Shown: one piece after another, positions 14,479-23,452 of the stretch
Numbering within the stretch: position 1 is the stretch's first letter
How the letters are laid out: every line of letters begins with the position of its first letter
Assembly (NCBI RefSeq): GCF_027853915.1
Contig: NZ_JAQGLA010000073.1
Location: 1 to 40,339 of the forward strand
DNA from: Saccharopolyspora oryzae
GTDB taxonomy: Bacteria > Actinomycetota > Actinomycetes > Mycobacteriales > Pseudonocardiaceae
Length of the DNA: 40,339 nucleotides
Reading direction: 5' to 3'
Position numbers and translations under genes: made by a program
Notes under the pieces: generated by a model
The model's database searches: none
What the model saw: the letters and a program-made list of their open reading frames with translations, nothing else
Told to the model about the DNA's origin: nothing

Positions 14479-17400
14479 ATGGCGCAGCCCGGATCTCCGT
14501 TCCACCCGCTCGAGCCCGCGATCGACCTGCCCGCGATGGAGCGACAGCTCATCGAGTGGTGGCACGCGCACGAGGTGTTCGAACGCAGCCTGGCGCAGAC
14601 CGCCGACGGCCCGCGCTGGGTGTTCTACGAAGGCCCGCCCACCGCCAACGGGGTGCCCGGCACGCACCACGTCGAAGCGCGGGTGTTCAAGGACGTCTTC
14701 CCGCGGTTCAAGACGATGAAGGGCTGCAACGTGCCGCGCCGCGGCGGGTGGGACTGCCACGGGCTGCCCGTGGAGCTCGCCGTCGAGAAGGAGCTCGGCA
14801 TCAGCGGCAAGCCCGACATCGAGCGGATCGGCATCGCCGAGTTCAACGCGCGCTGCCGGGCCTCGGTGCAGCGCCACGTCGGCGAGTTCGAGACCGTCAC
14901 GCGGCGGATGGGCTACTGGATCGACCTGTCCGCCGCCTACTGGACGATGTCGCCGGACTACGTCGACAGCGTGTGGTGGGCGCTGAAGCGGATCTTCGAC
15001 GCGGGCCTGCTGGTCGAGGACTACCGGGTGGCCCCGTACTGCCCCCGCGACCAGACGACCCTGTCGGACCACGAGGTCGCGCAGGGCTACGAACCGGCGC
15101 ACGACCCGTCGGTGTTCGTGCGGTTCCCCCTGGACGAGCCGCTCGCCGGGCACCACGACGTCGACCTGCTGATCTGGACGACCACCCCGTGGACGCTGGT
15201 GTCCAACACCGCCGTCGCGGTGCACCCGGCGGTGGACTACCAGGTGGTGCGCACCGTCGAGGGCACGTTCGTGGTGGCCGAACCGCTGGTCGAGTCGGTG
15301 CTCGGACCCGACGGAGAGGTGCTCGCGACCTTGCCGGGCACCGAGTTGGCGGGACTGCACTACCGGCGCCCGTTCGACCTCGTCGACATCCCGGACGCGC
15401 ACCGCGTGGTGCTCGCCGAGTACGTCTCCACCGAGGACGGCACCGGACTGGTGCACCAAGCTCCCGCCTTCGGCGCCGACGACCTCGCGGTCTGCCGCGA
15501 GAACGGGCTGCCGGTGGTGAACCCGGTCGGCACCGACGGCCGGTTCGACGCCGAAGTCGGGCTGGTCGGCGGGATGTTCTTCAAGGACGCCGACGCGGTG
15601 CTGGTCGAAGACCTCCAGCACCGCGGCCTCCTGCTGCGCTACACCACTTTCGAGCACCAGTACCCGCACTGCTGGCGCTGCCACACGCCGCTGATGTACT
15701 ACGCGCAGCTGTCCTGGTACATCCGGACCACCGCGATCCGCGAGGCGCTGCAGCGCGAGAACGAGCGCACCGACTGGTACCCCGAGCACGTCAAGCACGG
15801 TCGTTACGGGGACTGGCTGGACAACAACGTGGACTGGGCGCTGTCCCGGACGCGCTACTGGGGCACACCGCTGCCGCTGTGGCGGTGCCCGGACGGCCAC
15901 GTCACGCCGATCGGTTCCCGCGCCGAGCTGGGCGAGCGGACCGGCCAGCACCTCACCGAGCTCGACCCGCACCGGCCGTACCTCGACGAGATCGAATTCC
16001 CGTGCCCCACCTGCGGGAAGTCCGCCGCGCGGGTGCCCGAGGTGGTCGACGCCTGGTTCGACTCCGGTTCGATGCCCTTCGCCCAGCTCGGCTACCCGCA
16101 CCAGCCGGGCAGCGTCGCGGAACTCGCCCGCAGCTACCCGGCGCAGTACATCTGCGAGGCCATCGACCAGACCCGCGGTTGGTTCTACACGCTCATGGCG
16201 GTCGGCACGCTGCTGTTCGACCGCTCCGCCTACGAGACCGTGGTCTGCTTGGGGCACATCGTCGCCGAGGACGGCCGGAAGATGAGCAAGCACCTGGGCA
16301 ACGTCCTGGAACCGCTGCCGCTGATGGAGGAGCACGGCGCGGACGCGCTGCGGTGGTTCATGCTGTGCTCGGGATCGCCCTGGTCAGCGCGCCGCGTCGG
16401 GCACGCACCGCTGCGCGAGATCGTCCGCAAGGTGCTGCTGACCTACTGGAACACCGCGTCGTTCTTCAGCCGCTACGCCGCGCTGGTGGACTGGATCCCG
16501 GCCGACGCCGCACCGCCCGAGAAGCGCCCGGTGCTGGACCGCTGGGTGCTGGCGCAGCTCCACCGGCTGGCCGCGGAGGTGGACGCGCGGCTGGAGGACT
16601 ACGACACGGCCGGTGCCGGCCGGTCGCTGGCGGAGTTCGTCGACGACCTGTCGAACTGGTACGTCCGCCGCTCGCGGCAGCGCTTCTGGGACGGCGACCC
16701 GAACGCCCTGCGCACCCTCTACGACTGCTTGGACGTGCTGACCAGGCTGCTCGCGCCGTTCGTGCCGTTCATCGCCGAGCGGGTCTGGCAGGACGTCGTC
16801 CGCCCGGGAGCCCCGGATTCGCCGGAGTCGGTGCACCTGGCGACCTGGCCGCGGGCGGACCTCCGGCTGGTCGACGACCGGCTCCTGTCCCTCGTGGACA
16901 CCGAACGCCAGTTGGCGGAAGCGGGCCGGGCGGCGCGCAAGAGCAGCGGGATCAAGGTGCGGCAGCCGCTGGGCCGGGCGCTCGTCAGCGCAGCGCTGCC
17001 GCCCGAGCTGGTCGCCGATCTCGCCGACGAGCTCAACGTGCGCCGCATCGAACCGCTGGAGTCGGCGGGAGAAGTGCTGGACGTGTCGGTCAAACCGAAC
17101 TTCCGGGCGCTGGGCGCCAGATTCGGCAACCGGACCCAGCTGGCGGCGGCCGCGGTCAACGCCGCGGACCCCGCCGAACTGGCCCGCACCTTGCGCACCG
17201 GTGCCGCGACGATCGAGGTGGACGGTCAGCTCGAACCGCTGACCGGCGAGGACGTGTTCATCAGCGAGGTGCCGCGAACCGGGTGGGTGGTCGAGTCCCA
17301 GCGCGACGTGACCATCGCCCTGGACACCACGATCACCCCGGAGCTGGAACGGGCCGGCCTGGCCCGCGAGGTGATCCGCTTCGTGCAGGACTGCCGCAAG

Positions 17401-17604
17401 CAGGACGGCCTCGACATCACCGACCGGATCACCCTGCACTGGCGCGCGACCGGCGAGCTCCGCGAAGCGCTGCGCCACCACGCCGAGGAGATCGCCACCG
17501 CGGTCCTGGCCACCGCCACCACCGAATCCGCCTCCCCCGCACCGGATTCCACCGAGCACACCGACCCGACCCTGGACCTGACGATCTGGCTCCACCGAAC
17601 CTGA
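14479..17604 (+). CDS. ileS: Isoleucyl-tRNA synthetase, type 2, altered HIGH motif
   Basis: About 1041 residues, full length for a type 2 (eukaryote-like) IleRS. Charges tRNA-Ile with isoleucine in the cytoplasm. The first class I signature lies in EGPPTANGVPGTHHVEAR: where HIGH is expected the protein has G61-T-H-H64, so the first His is Gly. The second signature is K601-M-S-K-H (KMSKH). WTTTPWTLVSNTAVAV marks the CP1 editing domain, and the anticodon-binding and C-terminal domains follow (KVLLTYWNTASFFSRY onward). The ATG at 14479 is preferred; a GTG six bases upstream is possible. No T-box leader is visible in the 130-base upstream space, unlike many actinobacterial ileS genes. It could be the sole IleRS or a second, mupirocin-insensitive one. 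Confidence 0.95.
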   Translation: MAQPGSPFHPLEPAIDLPAMERQLIEWWHAHEVFERSLAQTADGPRWVFYEGPPTANGVPGTHHVEARVFKDVFPRFKTMKGCNVPRRGGWDCHGLPVELAVEKELGISGKPDIERIGIAEFNARCRASVQRHVGEFETVTRRMGYWIDLSAAYWTMSPDYVDSVWWALKRIFDAGLLVEDYRVAPYCPRDQTTLSDHEVAQGYEPAHDPSVFVRFPLDEPLAGHHDVDLLIWTTTPWTLVSNTAVAVHPAVDYQVVRTVEGTFVVAEPLVESVLGPDGEVLATLPGTELAGLHYRRPFDLVDIPDAHRVVLAEYVSTEDGTGLVHQAPAFGADDLAVCRENGLPVVNPVGTDGRFDAEVGLVGGMFFKDADAVLVEDLQHRGLLLRYTTFEHQYPHCWRCHTPLMYYAQLSWYIRTTAIREALQRENERTDWYPEHVKHGRYGDWLDNNVDWALSRTRYWGTPLPLWRCPDGHVTPIGSRAELGERTGQHLTELDPHRPYLDEIEFPCPTCGKSAARVPEVVDAWFDSGSMPFAQLGYPHQPGSVAELARSYPAQYICEAIDQTRGWFYTLMAVGTLLFDRSAYETVVCLGHIVAEDGRKMSKHLGNVLEPLPLMEEHGADALRWFMLCSGSPWSARRVGHAPLREIVRKVLLTYWNTASFFSRYAALVDWIPADAAPPEKRPVLDRWVLAQLHRLAAEVDARLEDYDTAGAGRSLAEFVDDLSNWYVRRSRQRFWDGDPNALRTLYDCLDVLTRLLAPFVPFIAERVWQDVVRPGAPDSPESVHLATWPRADLRLVDDRLLSLVDTERQLAEAGRAARKSSGIKVRQPLGRALVSAALPPELVADLADELNVRRIEPLESAGEVLDVSVKPNFRALGARFGNRTQLAAAAVNAADPAELARTLRTGAATIEVDGQLEPLTGEDVFISEVPRTGWVVESQRDVTIALDTTITPELERAGLAREVIRFVQDCRKQDGLDITDRITLHWRATGELREALRHHAEEIATAVLATATTESASPAPDSTEHTDPTLDLTIWLHRT

Positions 17605-17700
17605 CCGACCACCGCTCCGCCCAACACCCCGTCGAACCGCCGGCGTGTCGGGATCCGACATGCCGACACCAGTGGACAAGTCCGCCCACCTGTGGAGAAC

Positions 17701-17752
17701 TTCCGCAATTTCAATGGAAATCGGAGGTCCGATTTCCATTGAAATTGCGGAA
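17701..17752. repeat. Dispersed palindrome, family A copy 1
   Basis: Perfect 25-base arms around a 2-base centre. The arms contain ATTTCAATGGAAATCGGA and its complement. The core is shared with 36411-36472 and 39821-39860. It lies after ileS and before a separate GC-rich terminator, so it is not needed as the only terminator here. It is much richer in A+T than its surroundings. Confidence 0.8.
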
Positions 17753-17776
17753 ACCCTGGTTCGGGGCGCCGGGACG

Positions 17777-17811
17777 CGAAGAGGCCGCGGGGGTTGCCCG
17801 CGGCCTCTTCG
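17777..17811. terminator. Hairpin terminator between ileS and protease gene
   Basis: Fifteen-base perfect arms (CGAAGAGGCCGCGGG / CCCGCGGCCTCTTCG) with a 5-base loop, just downstream of the convergent protease stop codon. Likely serves the minus-strand protease transcript and read-through from ileS. Confidence 0.8.
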
Positions 17812-17824
17812 TCAGGTCGTTCGG

Positions 17825-18634
17825 TCAGCGGGTGGCCGACGAACCGATCTGCTCCTGGATCACGTCGTGGTAGGCGCCGACGCGGGCGTAGATGCCGGGC
17901 TTGCCCGGACGGGCGCAGCCCTCACCCCACGAGGTGACGCCGATCAGCTTGTTGTCCACCACCAGCGGGCCACCGGAGTCGCCCTGGCAGGCGTCGACGC
18001 CGCCTTCCGGCAGACCGGCGCAGACCATCGAGTCCGGGCTGTACTCGGCGTAGGCGCCCTTGCAGGTGTCGTCGGAGGTCACCGGGGCGACGGCCTTCTG
18101 CAGGTGGTCCGCCTGCTGGCCGCCCTCGGTGGTGTTGCCCCAGCCGAGGATGGTCGCCTGGGAGTCCGGCGCGTAACCGGCGTCGTCAGCGGTGGCCAGC
18201 TCGATCGGGGCCTCCTGCACCGGAGCCTCGAGCGTCAGCACCGAGACGTCGAAACCCTTGGTGGCGTCCTGGTACTCCGGGTGCACCCAGATGTTGGTGA
18301 CCTTCGAGACGGTCCCGTCCTGCGAGCTCATCACGGTGCGGCCGCTGACCACGTTGATCTCCGCCGGCTGCGAGCCGGTGGTGCAGTGCGCCGCGGTGAG
18401 CACCTTGTCCGGGGCCACCAGCGAGCCGCCGCAGAACTGCTGGCCCTCCGGGGTGACCAGCGCGACGGTGAACGGGTGGTCCGCGATGTCGGCGTCCTCG
18501 CCACCGACGACGTAGGGGTTGACGTCCGTCGGCTGCGCGGGCTGCGCCTGCGCGACGGAAGCCGCGGAAAGGGCTGCGACGGCGATCGCGGTGACTCCGG
18601 CGAACCGGGCCAGGCGACGTGGGGCATCGACCAT
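17825..18634 (-). CDS. Secreted trypsin-like serine protease (S1)
   Basis: 269 residues. A signal peptide (residues 1-30, RRLARFAGVTAIAVAALSAA, cut near AQA-QPA) and short propeptide precede the mature N-terminus VVGGEDADI at 42. The catalytic triad is His83 (TAAHC), Asp129 (GFDVSVL) and Ser220 (GDSGGP). Asp214, six residues before the serine, sits at the bottom of the S1 pocket and predicts cleavage after Arg/Lys, as in Streptomyces griseus trypsin. Six cysteines fit three disulfides: 68/84, 191/205, 216/240. GAGGAG precedes the ATG. It is monocistronic with its own terminator. Probably used for extracellular protein digestion. Confidence 0.95.
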   Translation of the reverse strand: MVDAPRRLARFAGVTAIAVAALSAASVAQAQPAQPTDVNPYVVGGEDADIADHPFTVALVTPEGQQFCGGSLVAPDKVLTAAHCTTGSQPAEINVVSGRTVMSSQDGTVSKVTNIWVHPEYQDATKGFDVSVLTLEAPVQEAPIELATADDAGYAPDSQATILGWGNTTEGGQQADHLQKAVAPVTSDDTCKGAYAEYSPDSMVCAGLPEGGVDACQGDSGGPLVVDNKLIGVTSWGEGCARPGKPGIYARVGAYHDVIQEQIGSSATR

Positions 18635-18731
18635 CGTGTTCTCCTCGTGTGCGGAAATCGGCCGCTGCACACCGAACCCGGTGGCCTGCCTCCACCTGCC
18701 GGTTACGCACAGCGACGAACTCGAATCGAAC

Positions 18732-18759
18732 GATATAGGCGCCGGTACCGACCGGGAAA
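18732..18759 (-). promoter_or_regulatory. Possible promoter of the protease gene
   Basis: On the minus strand TTTCCC, a 16-base spacer and TATATC could form -35 and -10 elements about 100 bases upstream of the protease ATG. It is the most AT-rich hexamer in this spacer. Weak evidence, positional only. Confidence 0.3.
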
Positions 18760-18883
18760 GGACCGGAATTTGCCGTTTTAACCAGTCCAGCAAGGAGTTT
18801 CCCCAGTTCAGCGGCTGGACAACGGGACGACACCGATTCGTCAAGCCCCGGTTCGCGGTGCGGCGCAACCGAAATCGGCCACC

Positions 18884-18978
18884 GTCCGAAGCGGACTCCG
18901 GATGCGCGCGCGAGGAGTCCGAAGCGGACGCTTCCCGGAAAGAAGCGTCCCCGGCGCACCCCGAACTGCGCCGGGGAC
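18884..18978. terminator. Tandem hairpins in the protease/two-component spacer
   Basis: The 640-base spacer 18635-19278 contains no gene that I recognise. It holds a 13-base direct repeat GTCCGAAGCGGAC (18884-18896, 18917-18929), then an 8-base stem GGACGCTT/AAGCGTCC (18926-18950), then a perfect 12-base stem GTCCCCGGCGCA/TGCGCCGGGGAC with an 8-base loop (18947-18978). The last is a good terminator for the minus-strand regulator operon ending at 19279. A 12-base palindrome TGGAATATTCCA also lies at 19105-19116. Confidence 0.55.
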
Positions 18979-19278
18979 ACCCCCAACCGCGGCCGGACCC
19001 CCCCGACCGGTGGTGCCATCGATCCCCGAACCGATGGCAGGCGCGCTCCGAGGCCCCGACCGCCTCGCGTGGAACGCGCTGCCTCTGGTGTATCTGATTT
19101 CTGGTGGAATATTCCAGGGCCAATCGGTGGAGCTTGCGCCGATTGATCGTTCAACCTCTCGGCCTAGCCCGCTGGTCGGATGCGAACCGGGCGATGCCGA
19201 CCGGACCAGGAGTTCGCGCGGTCGGACGAATTCGACCGCCAACCGGGTGAACCCCGGCGAGAACGCGCATCCGAAGGC

Positions 19279-19938
19279 TCAGCGCGGCACCAATCCGGCG
19301 TCGTAGGCGAGCAGCCCGGCCTGCAACCGGTTCGCGCAGGACAGCTTCACCAGCAGCCGGGACACGTAGCTCTTCACCGTCGCTTCGGACAGGTACAGCT
19401 GCTCGGCGACCTGCGCGTTCGACAGCCCGCGCCCCAAGCAGGTCAGCACCTCGACCTCCCGCTCGGTCAGGTCCCGGACCAGTTCGACGGCCCGCTGCCG
19501 GGTGCTCTGCTCGTCGCCCGATGCCGCCAGCAACCGCTTCTTCGCCTCCTGGGACAGCACGGTGTGCCCGTCCGCCGCCACCCGCACCAGTCCGATGAGG
19601 TCGCCCGGCGGCGTCGACTTGACCAGGAACCCGGCCGCTCCGGCGCGCAGGGCGCGCAGCACGTACTTGTCGGCGTCGAACGTGGTCAGCGCGACCACCG
19701 CCGGCGGTTCGGGCAGCTTGCAGATGCGCTCGATGGCGGTCAGCCCGTCGACGCCGGGCATCCGCAGGTCCATCAGCACCACGCGCGGCCGGTGCCGCAC
19801 CACGGACTCGACCGCCGCCGCGCCGTCCTGCGCGTCGTCGACGACCTCGATGTCCGGCGCCGAACCGAGGATGGTGCGGAGGTGCGCGCAGACCATCGGC
19901 TCGTCGTCGACCACCACGACCCTGATCGGCTCACTCAT
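19279..19938 (-). CDS. NarL/LuxR-family response regulator
   Basis: 219 residues. The receiver domain has the acidic pair Asp11/Asp12, phospho-acceptor Asp57 (VVLMDLRMPG), Thr85 region (ALTTFDAD) and Lys107 (GFLVKST). The LuxR helix-turn-helix spans about residues 150-212: LTEREVEVLTCLGRGLSNAQ, VAEQLYLSEATVKSYVSRLL. The ATG overlaps the end of the histidine kinase gene by 8 bases, so the pair is one operon and the kinase is the cognate partner. Targets are unknown; the divergent glycosyltransferase gene is a natural candidate. Confidence 0.95.
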   Translation of the reverse strand: MSEPIRVVVVDDEPMVCAHLRTILGSAPDIEVVDDAQDGAAAVESVVRHRPRVVLMDLRMPGVDGLTAIERICKLPEPPAVVALTTFDADKYVLRALRAGAAGFLVKSTPPGDLIGLVRVAADGHTVLSQEAKKRLLAASGDEQSTRQRAVELVRDLTEREVEVLTCLGRGLSNAQVAEQLYLSEATVKSYVSRLLVKLSCANRLQAGLLAYDAGLVPR

Positions 19939-21217
19939 CGCCGGCCGCCTCCCCCGTTGGCACGTACGCCGGGAGTATCACATCGACCTCGAACCCGCCC
20001 CCGGCGGCCGGTCCGGCCCGGAACGTGCCGCCGACCAGCTCGACCCGCTGCTGCAGTCCGAGCAACCCCGTTCCGGAGCCGCTGTCGGCCAGGTCCGCCG
20101 CCGCCCGCTCCGGCGGCTCGGTGTTGCGGACCACCAAGCGCAGCCGGTCGTCGCTGTGCAGCAGGCGCACGCCCACCCGGGAGCCGAACGCGTGCTTGTG
20201 CACGTTGGTCAGCGCTTCCTGCACCACGCGGTAGGCGGTTCGACCGACCGCGGCGGACACCACCCGCGGATCACCGTCCACAGTGAACTCCACCGGCACC
20301 CCGACCGATTCGGACTGCCCGATCAGCTCCGCGAGGTCCGGCAGGGCCGTCGGAGGAGCGACCTCGAAGTGCTCCTCCGGCTCGGCCGAACCGCGCCGCA
20401 GCACTCCGACCAGGTCCCGCAGCTCCTCCAGCGCCTCGCAACCGCTGCTGCGCAGTTCCTCCGCCGCCTGGCGGATCTCCGGGTCCTTCGCCGCCACGCC
20501 CAGCGCTCCCGCCTGCAGCACCATGAGGCTCACCCGGTGGGTGACCACGTCGTGCATCTCGGTGGCCAGGCGGGTCCGCTCGTCCGCCCGCGCCTGCTCG
20601 GCCAGCAGGTCCTGCTCCCGCTCGGCGCGCTCCGCCCGCTCCCGCAGCGCGCTCACCAGCCTGCGGCGCGCGCTCACGTAGAGCCCGAGGACCGCCGGGA
20701 AGACCGTCCACATGACGGCCCCGACGACGGCATCGCTCGACGGATCGCCCCATGGCCGGACGCTGACCAGCGCGGTGATGCTGATCAGGTCCCAGGCGAA
20801 GAACTTCCACGGGCGGCTCGAGGTGTAGACGACGGCGGCGTAGACCGCCCACGGCGTCTGCCCGGGCAGCCACGGGTCGGACTGCTGGTTGATGAACAGC
20901 AGCGGTCCCGGGCCGAGCTCGACCATCAGCGGTTGCAGGAGCGCCAGCGCCGCGACCAGCGACATGAGCACGATCGGGTAGCGCCGCCGCGCCAGCAGCG
21001 CGACGTCCAGGCACGTCATGATCACGTCGTTCAGCCAGAGCCCGCCGATCCAGTCGTGCGCCTCCGGCGAGGTGTCGGACGGGTACATCACGAGCATCAC
21101 GCGGCCGAGCAGAATCAGTCCGAGCACGAGTGCCACGTCGAACGCGGCCTCGCGCTTGTCGTTCCACAGCAGCCGCCACAGCGGGCGCTTCACCTGGAAC
21201 ACGGTAGACAACGACAC
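19931..21217 (-). CDS. Sensor histidine kinase, HisKA_3 (DesK/NarX-type)
   Basis: About 428 residues. The N-terminal half is membrane-spanning (segments such as AAFDVALVLGLILLGRVMLV, IVLMSLVAALALLQPLMVEL, SSDAVVGAVMWTVFPAVLGL), with no large extracytoplasmic domain. A coiled linker (ALRERAERAEREQDLLAEQA) leads to the dimerisation helix with phospho-acceptor His in ATEMHDVVTHRVSLM. The ATPase domain shows the N box EALTNVHKHA and G box SGTGLLGLQQRVELVGG. The start is uncertain: GTG codons at 21217, 21202 and 21193 are all possible and none has a clear ribosome site. Upstream partner of the response regulator by overlap. Membrane-embedded sensing, possibly of envelope state, is inference. Confidence 0.9.
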   Translation of the reverse strand: MSLSTVFQVKRPLWRLLWNDKREAAFDVALVLGLILLGRVMLVMYPSDTSPEAHDWIGGLWLNDVIMTCLDVALLARRRYPIVLMSLVAALALLQPLMVELGPGPLLFINQQSDPWLPGQTPWAVYAAVVYTSSRPWKFFAWDLISITALVSVRPWGDPSSDAVVGAVMWTVFPAVLGLYVSARRRLVSALRERAERAEREQDLLAEQARADERTRLATEMHDVVTHRVSLMVLQAGALGVAAKDPEIRQAAEELRSSGCEALEELRDLVGVLRRGSAEPEEHFEVAPPTALPDLAELIGQSESVGVPVEFTVDGDPRVVSAAVGRTAYRVVQEALTNVHKHAFGSRVGVRLLHSDDRLRLVVRNTEPPERAAADLADSGSGTGLLGLQQRVELVGGTFRAGPAAGGGFEVDVILPAYVPTGEAAGDE

Positions 21218-21262
21218 GCGGGAAACCGGCCGGAAACCACCCGTCGTCGGATGGGACCTAGA

Positions 21263-21300
21263 CGAAAGTTGCACCGTCCCCGGGGAAGAGACGACTTTCG
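21263..21300. promoter_or_regulatory. Inverted repeat in kinase/glycosyltransferase promoter
   Basis: CGAAAGT (21263-21269) and ACTTTCG (21294-21300) form a spaced inverted repeat between two divergent promoters. A response regulator dimer pair could use it, but spacing of 24 bases is wide and the assignment is speculative. Confidence 0.3.
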
Positions 21301-21391
21301 CCACCCGCACGCCCTACCAAGCGCGGTGTTCTCCCCGGGCCGTCCCCGGCTTGAATGGATCCAGTCCTAGCCGGAACGCCTTAGGGGAATC

Positions 21392-22867
21392 ATGAAATCC
21401 GCCGTGCTCGAACCGCAACCCCGGCCGCCGGCCGAACCCGGGTTGCGGCCGCTGGCCAAGTGGCCGGTGCTCACCATCGCCGGCCTGGTCGCCGTCGCGC
21501 ACCTCGTGATGAGCGCGGTCGGCGACTACTGGATCGACGAGGTGTACATGCTCGCGGCGGGCAAATACCACCTGGACTGGGGGTACGTCGACCAGCCGCC
21601 GCTCGCGCCGCTGATCGCGGCGGCGATGGACTGGATCGCACCGGGTTCGATGATCGTGCTGCGCCTGCCCGCGGTGCTGGCGACCGCCGCAGCGGTCGTG
21701 ATGTGCGCGCTGCTCGTCCGCGAGCTCGGCGGCGACCGCCGCGCGCAGGTGCTCGCCGCCGGCGCCGGCGCGACCGGGCTGTGGACCGCGCTGGTCGGCC
21801 ACTGGGTCACCCCGTACACCTTCGAACCGCTGCAGTGGCTGGTGCTCAGCTGGCTGCTGGTCCGCTGGATCCGGCTGCGCGAGCAGGGCGACGGCGACGA
21901 CCGGCTGCTGCTGGTGTTCGGGCTCGTCCTCGGCGTGGCGATGCAGACCAAGTTCCAGGTGGCGCTCCTGTGCGCGGCGCTGCTGATCAGCGTGCTCCTG
22001 GTGGGTCCGCGCGACGTCCTGCGCCGCCCGATGTTCTGGGGCGGGGTCGGCATCGCGTTCGTGATCGCCGCGCCCACGGTGCTGTGGCAGGCCCTGCACG
22101 GCTGGCCTCAGTTGCAGATGGGCGCGGTCGTGGCCGAGGAATCCCCGCTGCTGTCCGGCGGCCGCAGCGGCACCGCCGTCACGCTGGTGCTCTACGCAGG
22201 CGTCGCAGGTGCGGCGCTGTTCCTGATCGGGCTGTGGAAGCTGTTCCGCTCGGCTGAACTGCGGCCGTACCGGTTCTTCGCGGTCGCATCGATCCTGATG
22301 TACGCCTTCTTCGTCGCCACCGCCGCGCGCCCCTACTACTTGATCGGGATGTACGGCGTGGTGATCGCAGCCGGACTGGTGGCGCTGCAGCGCCGCCGGG
22401 AGGCCAAACCGTCCCGCTGGGGGTGGACGGCTTGGTTCCCCTACGCGGCCTCCGTCGCGCTGGCCGGCTACATGGTGTGGGTCTCCACGGTGATCTCGGG
22501 CTCCTTCGGCATGCCGACCTCCGACGAGATCGCCCGCGACACCTCGGCCGCGTTCACCGCGCTGCCACCGGACCAGCGGGCGCACACGGCGGTGGTGGGC
22601 GACAGCTACATCGCCGCGTCCATGCTGGAGGTCAACCGGACGCGGTACGAACTTCCGGAGACCTACAGCCCGCACCGGGGCTACGGCTACTTCGGCCAAC
22701 CCGACGAGCAGATCGACTCCGTGCTGTTCGTGGGAGACCCCGAAGAAATCCGCCAGCACTTCACCGAGGTGCGCAAGATCAAGGACGGAACCCTCCCGAT
22801 CTGGCTCTGCACCGGCAAGATCGGAACCTGGAGCCAGATCTGGCCGCAGCTCAAGACGCTCTCGTAG
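21392..22867 (+). CDS. GT-C membrane glycosyltransferase (PMT/ArnT-like)
   Basis: 491 residues, around ten transmembrane helices in residues 25-390 and a soluble C-terminal domain of about 100 residues. The first extracytoplasmic loop has Asp49-Glu50 in YWIDEVYMLAAG, the catalytic acidic pair of GT-C enzymes, and YVDQPPLAPLIAA, the family's PP motif. Such enzymes move a sugar from a polyprenyl-phosphate carrier to protein, lipid or cell-wall acceptor on the outer face of the membrane. The ATG is preceded by AGGGGA. Divergent from the two-component system, which may regulate it; followed by two envelope proteins on the same strand after about 80 bases. Confidence 0.88.
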   Translation: MKSAVLEPQPRPPAEPGLRPLAKWPVLTIAGLVAVAHLVMSAVGDYWIDEVYMLAAGKYHLDWGYVDQPPLAPLIAAAMDWIAPGSMIVLRLPAVLATAAAVVMCALLVRELGGDRRAQVLAAGAGATGLWTALVGHWVTPYTFEPLQWLVLSWLLVRWIRLREQGDGDDRLLLVFGLVLGVAMQTKFQVALLCAALLISVLLVGPRDVLRRPMFWGGVGIAFVIAAPTVLWQALHGWPQLQMGAVVAEESPLLSGGRSGTAVTLVLYAGVAGAALFLIGLWKLFRSAELRPYRFFAVASILMYAFFVATAARPYYLIGMYGVVIAAGLVALQRRREAKPSRWGWTAWFPYAASVALAGYMVWVSTVISGSFGMPTSDEIARDTSAAFTALPPDQRAHTAVVGDSYIAASMLEVNRTRYELPETYSPHRGYGYFGQPDEQIDSVLFVGDPEEIRQHFTEVRKIKDGTLPIWLCTGKIGTWSQIWPQLKTLS

Positions 22868-22945
22868 GGCGTCATGACCTCGAACGCCCCGTGCACGCTG
22901 GAAGAATGGTCGTCGCAGCCAGCCGACCGCAGGAAAGGACCGACC

Positions 22946-23452
22946 GTGGCCGATGCGAACACCACCGGACTCCGGCTCCGCCCACCGCGCAATCGCGTAG
23001 AACGCCGCGCGATCGGCTGGTGGACGGTGCAGGCACTGGTCCTGGTCGTCCCGGTGCTGGTCGCACTGGCCGTGGCCGCGGTGCTCATCCCACCCGCGCA
23101 GCCCTGGCTGCTGCTGGCGCTGGTGGTGGTCGCCGTGCTCGGGGTGCCCTACGTGCTGGTCATGCCGCAGTGGCGGTTCCGGGTGCACCGCTGGGAGATC
23201 ACCGATGACGCGGTCTACACCGCGGCGGGCTGGCTGCGCCAGGAGTGGCGGATCGCGCCGATGTCGCGCATCCAGACCGTCGACACCGTTCGGGGTCCGC
23301 TGCAGCAGCTGTTCACCCTCTCCAGCGTCACCGTGACCACGGCCTCGGCAGCAGGGCCGCTGACGATCGACGGACTGGACCGGGACACCGCCCGGGCCGT
23401 CGTCGAGCAGCTGACCGCCACCACCCAGGCGACGCCGGGAGACGCGACATGA
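22946..23452 (+). CDS. Bacterial PH-domain membrane protein (YdbS-like)
   Basis: About 168 residues. Two hydrophobic helices (WWTVQALVLVVPVLVALAVA and WLLLALVVVAVLGVPYVLVM) precede one bacterial PH domain (bPH_2, formerly DUF304): WRFRVHRWEITDDAVYTAAG, RIAPMSRIQTVDTVRGPLQQ, SSVTVTTASAAGPLTIDGL. The GTG start has AGGAAAGGA 7 bases upstream; an ATG 72 bases earlier lacks this. The stop overlaps the next gene by four bases (ATGA). This YdbS/YdbT pairing is widespread in Gram-positive bacteria; its biochemical role is unknown. Confidence 0.88.
   Translation: MADANTTGLRLRPPRNRVERRAIGWWTVQALVLVVPVLVALAVAAVLIPPAQPWLLLALVVVAVLGVPYVLVMPQWRFRVHRWEITDDAVYTAAGWLRQEWRIAPMSRIQTVDTVRGPLQQLFTLSSVTVTTASAAGPLTIDGLDRDTARAVVEQLTATTQATPGDAT

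Noticed and set aside
14419..17739. Long minus-strand frames opposite ileS
   Set aside because: Antisense artefacts of high third-position GC; the plus strand encodes a complete IleRS.
19105..19116. TGGAATATTCCA palindrome as a regulator site
   Set aside because: It lies at the 3' side of the response regulator gene and far from the protease promoter, so no target is evident.
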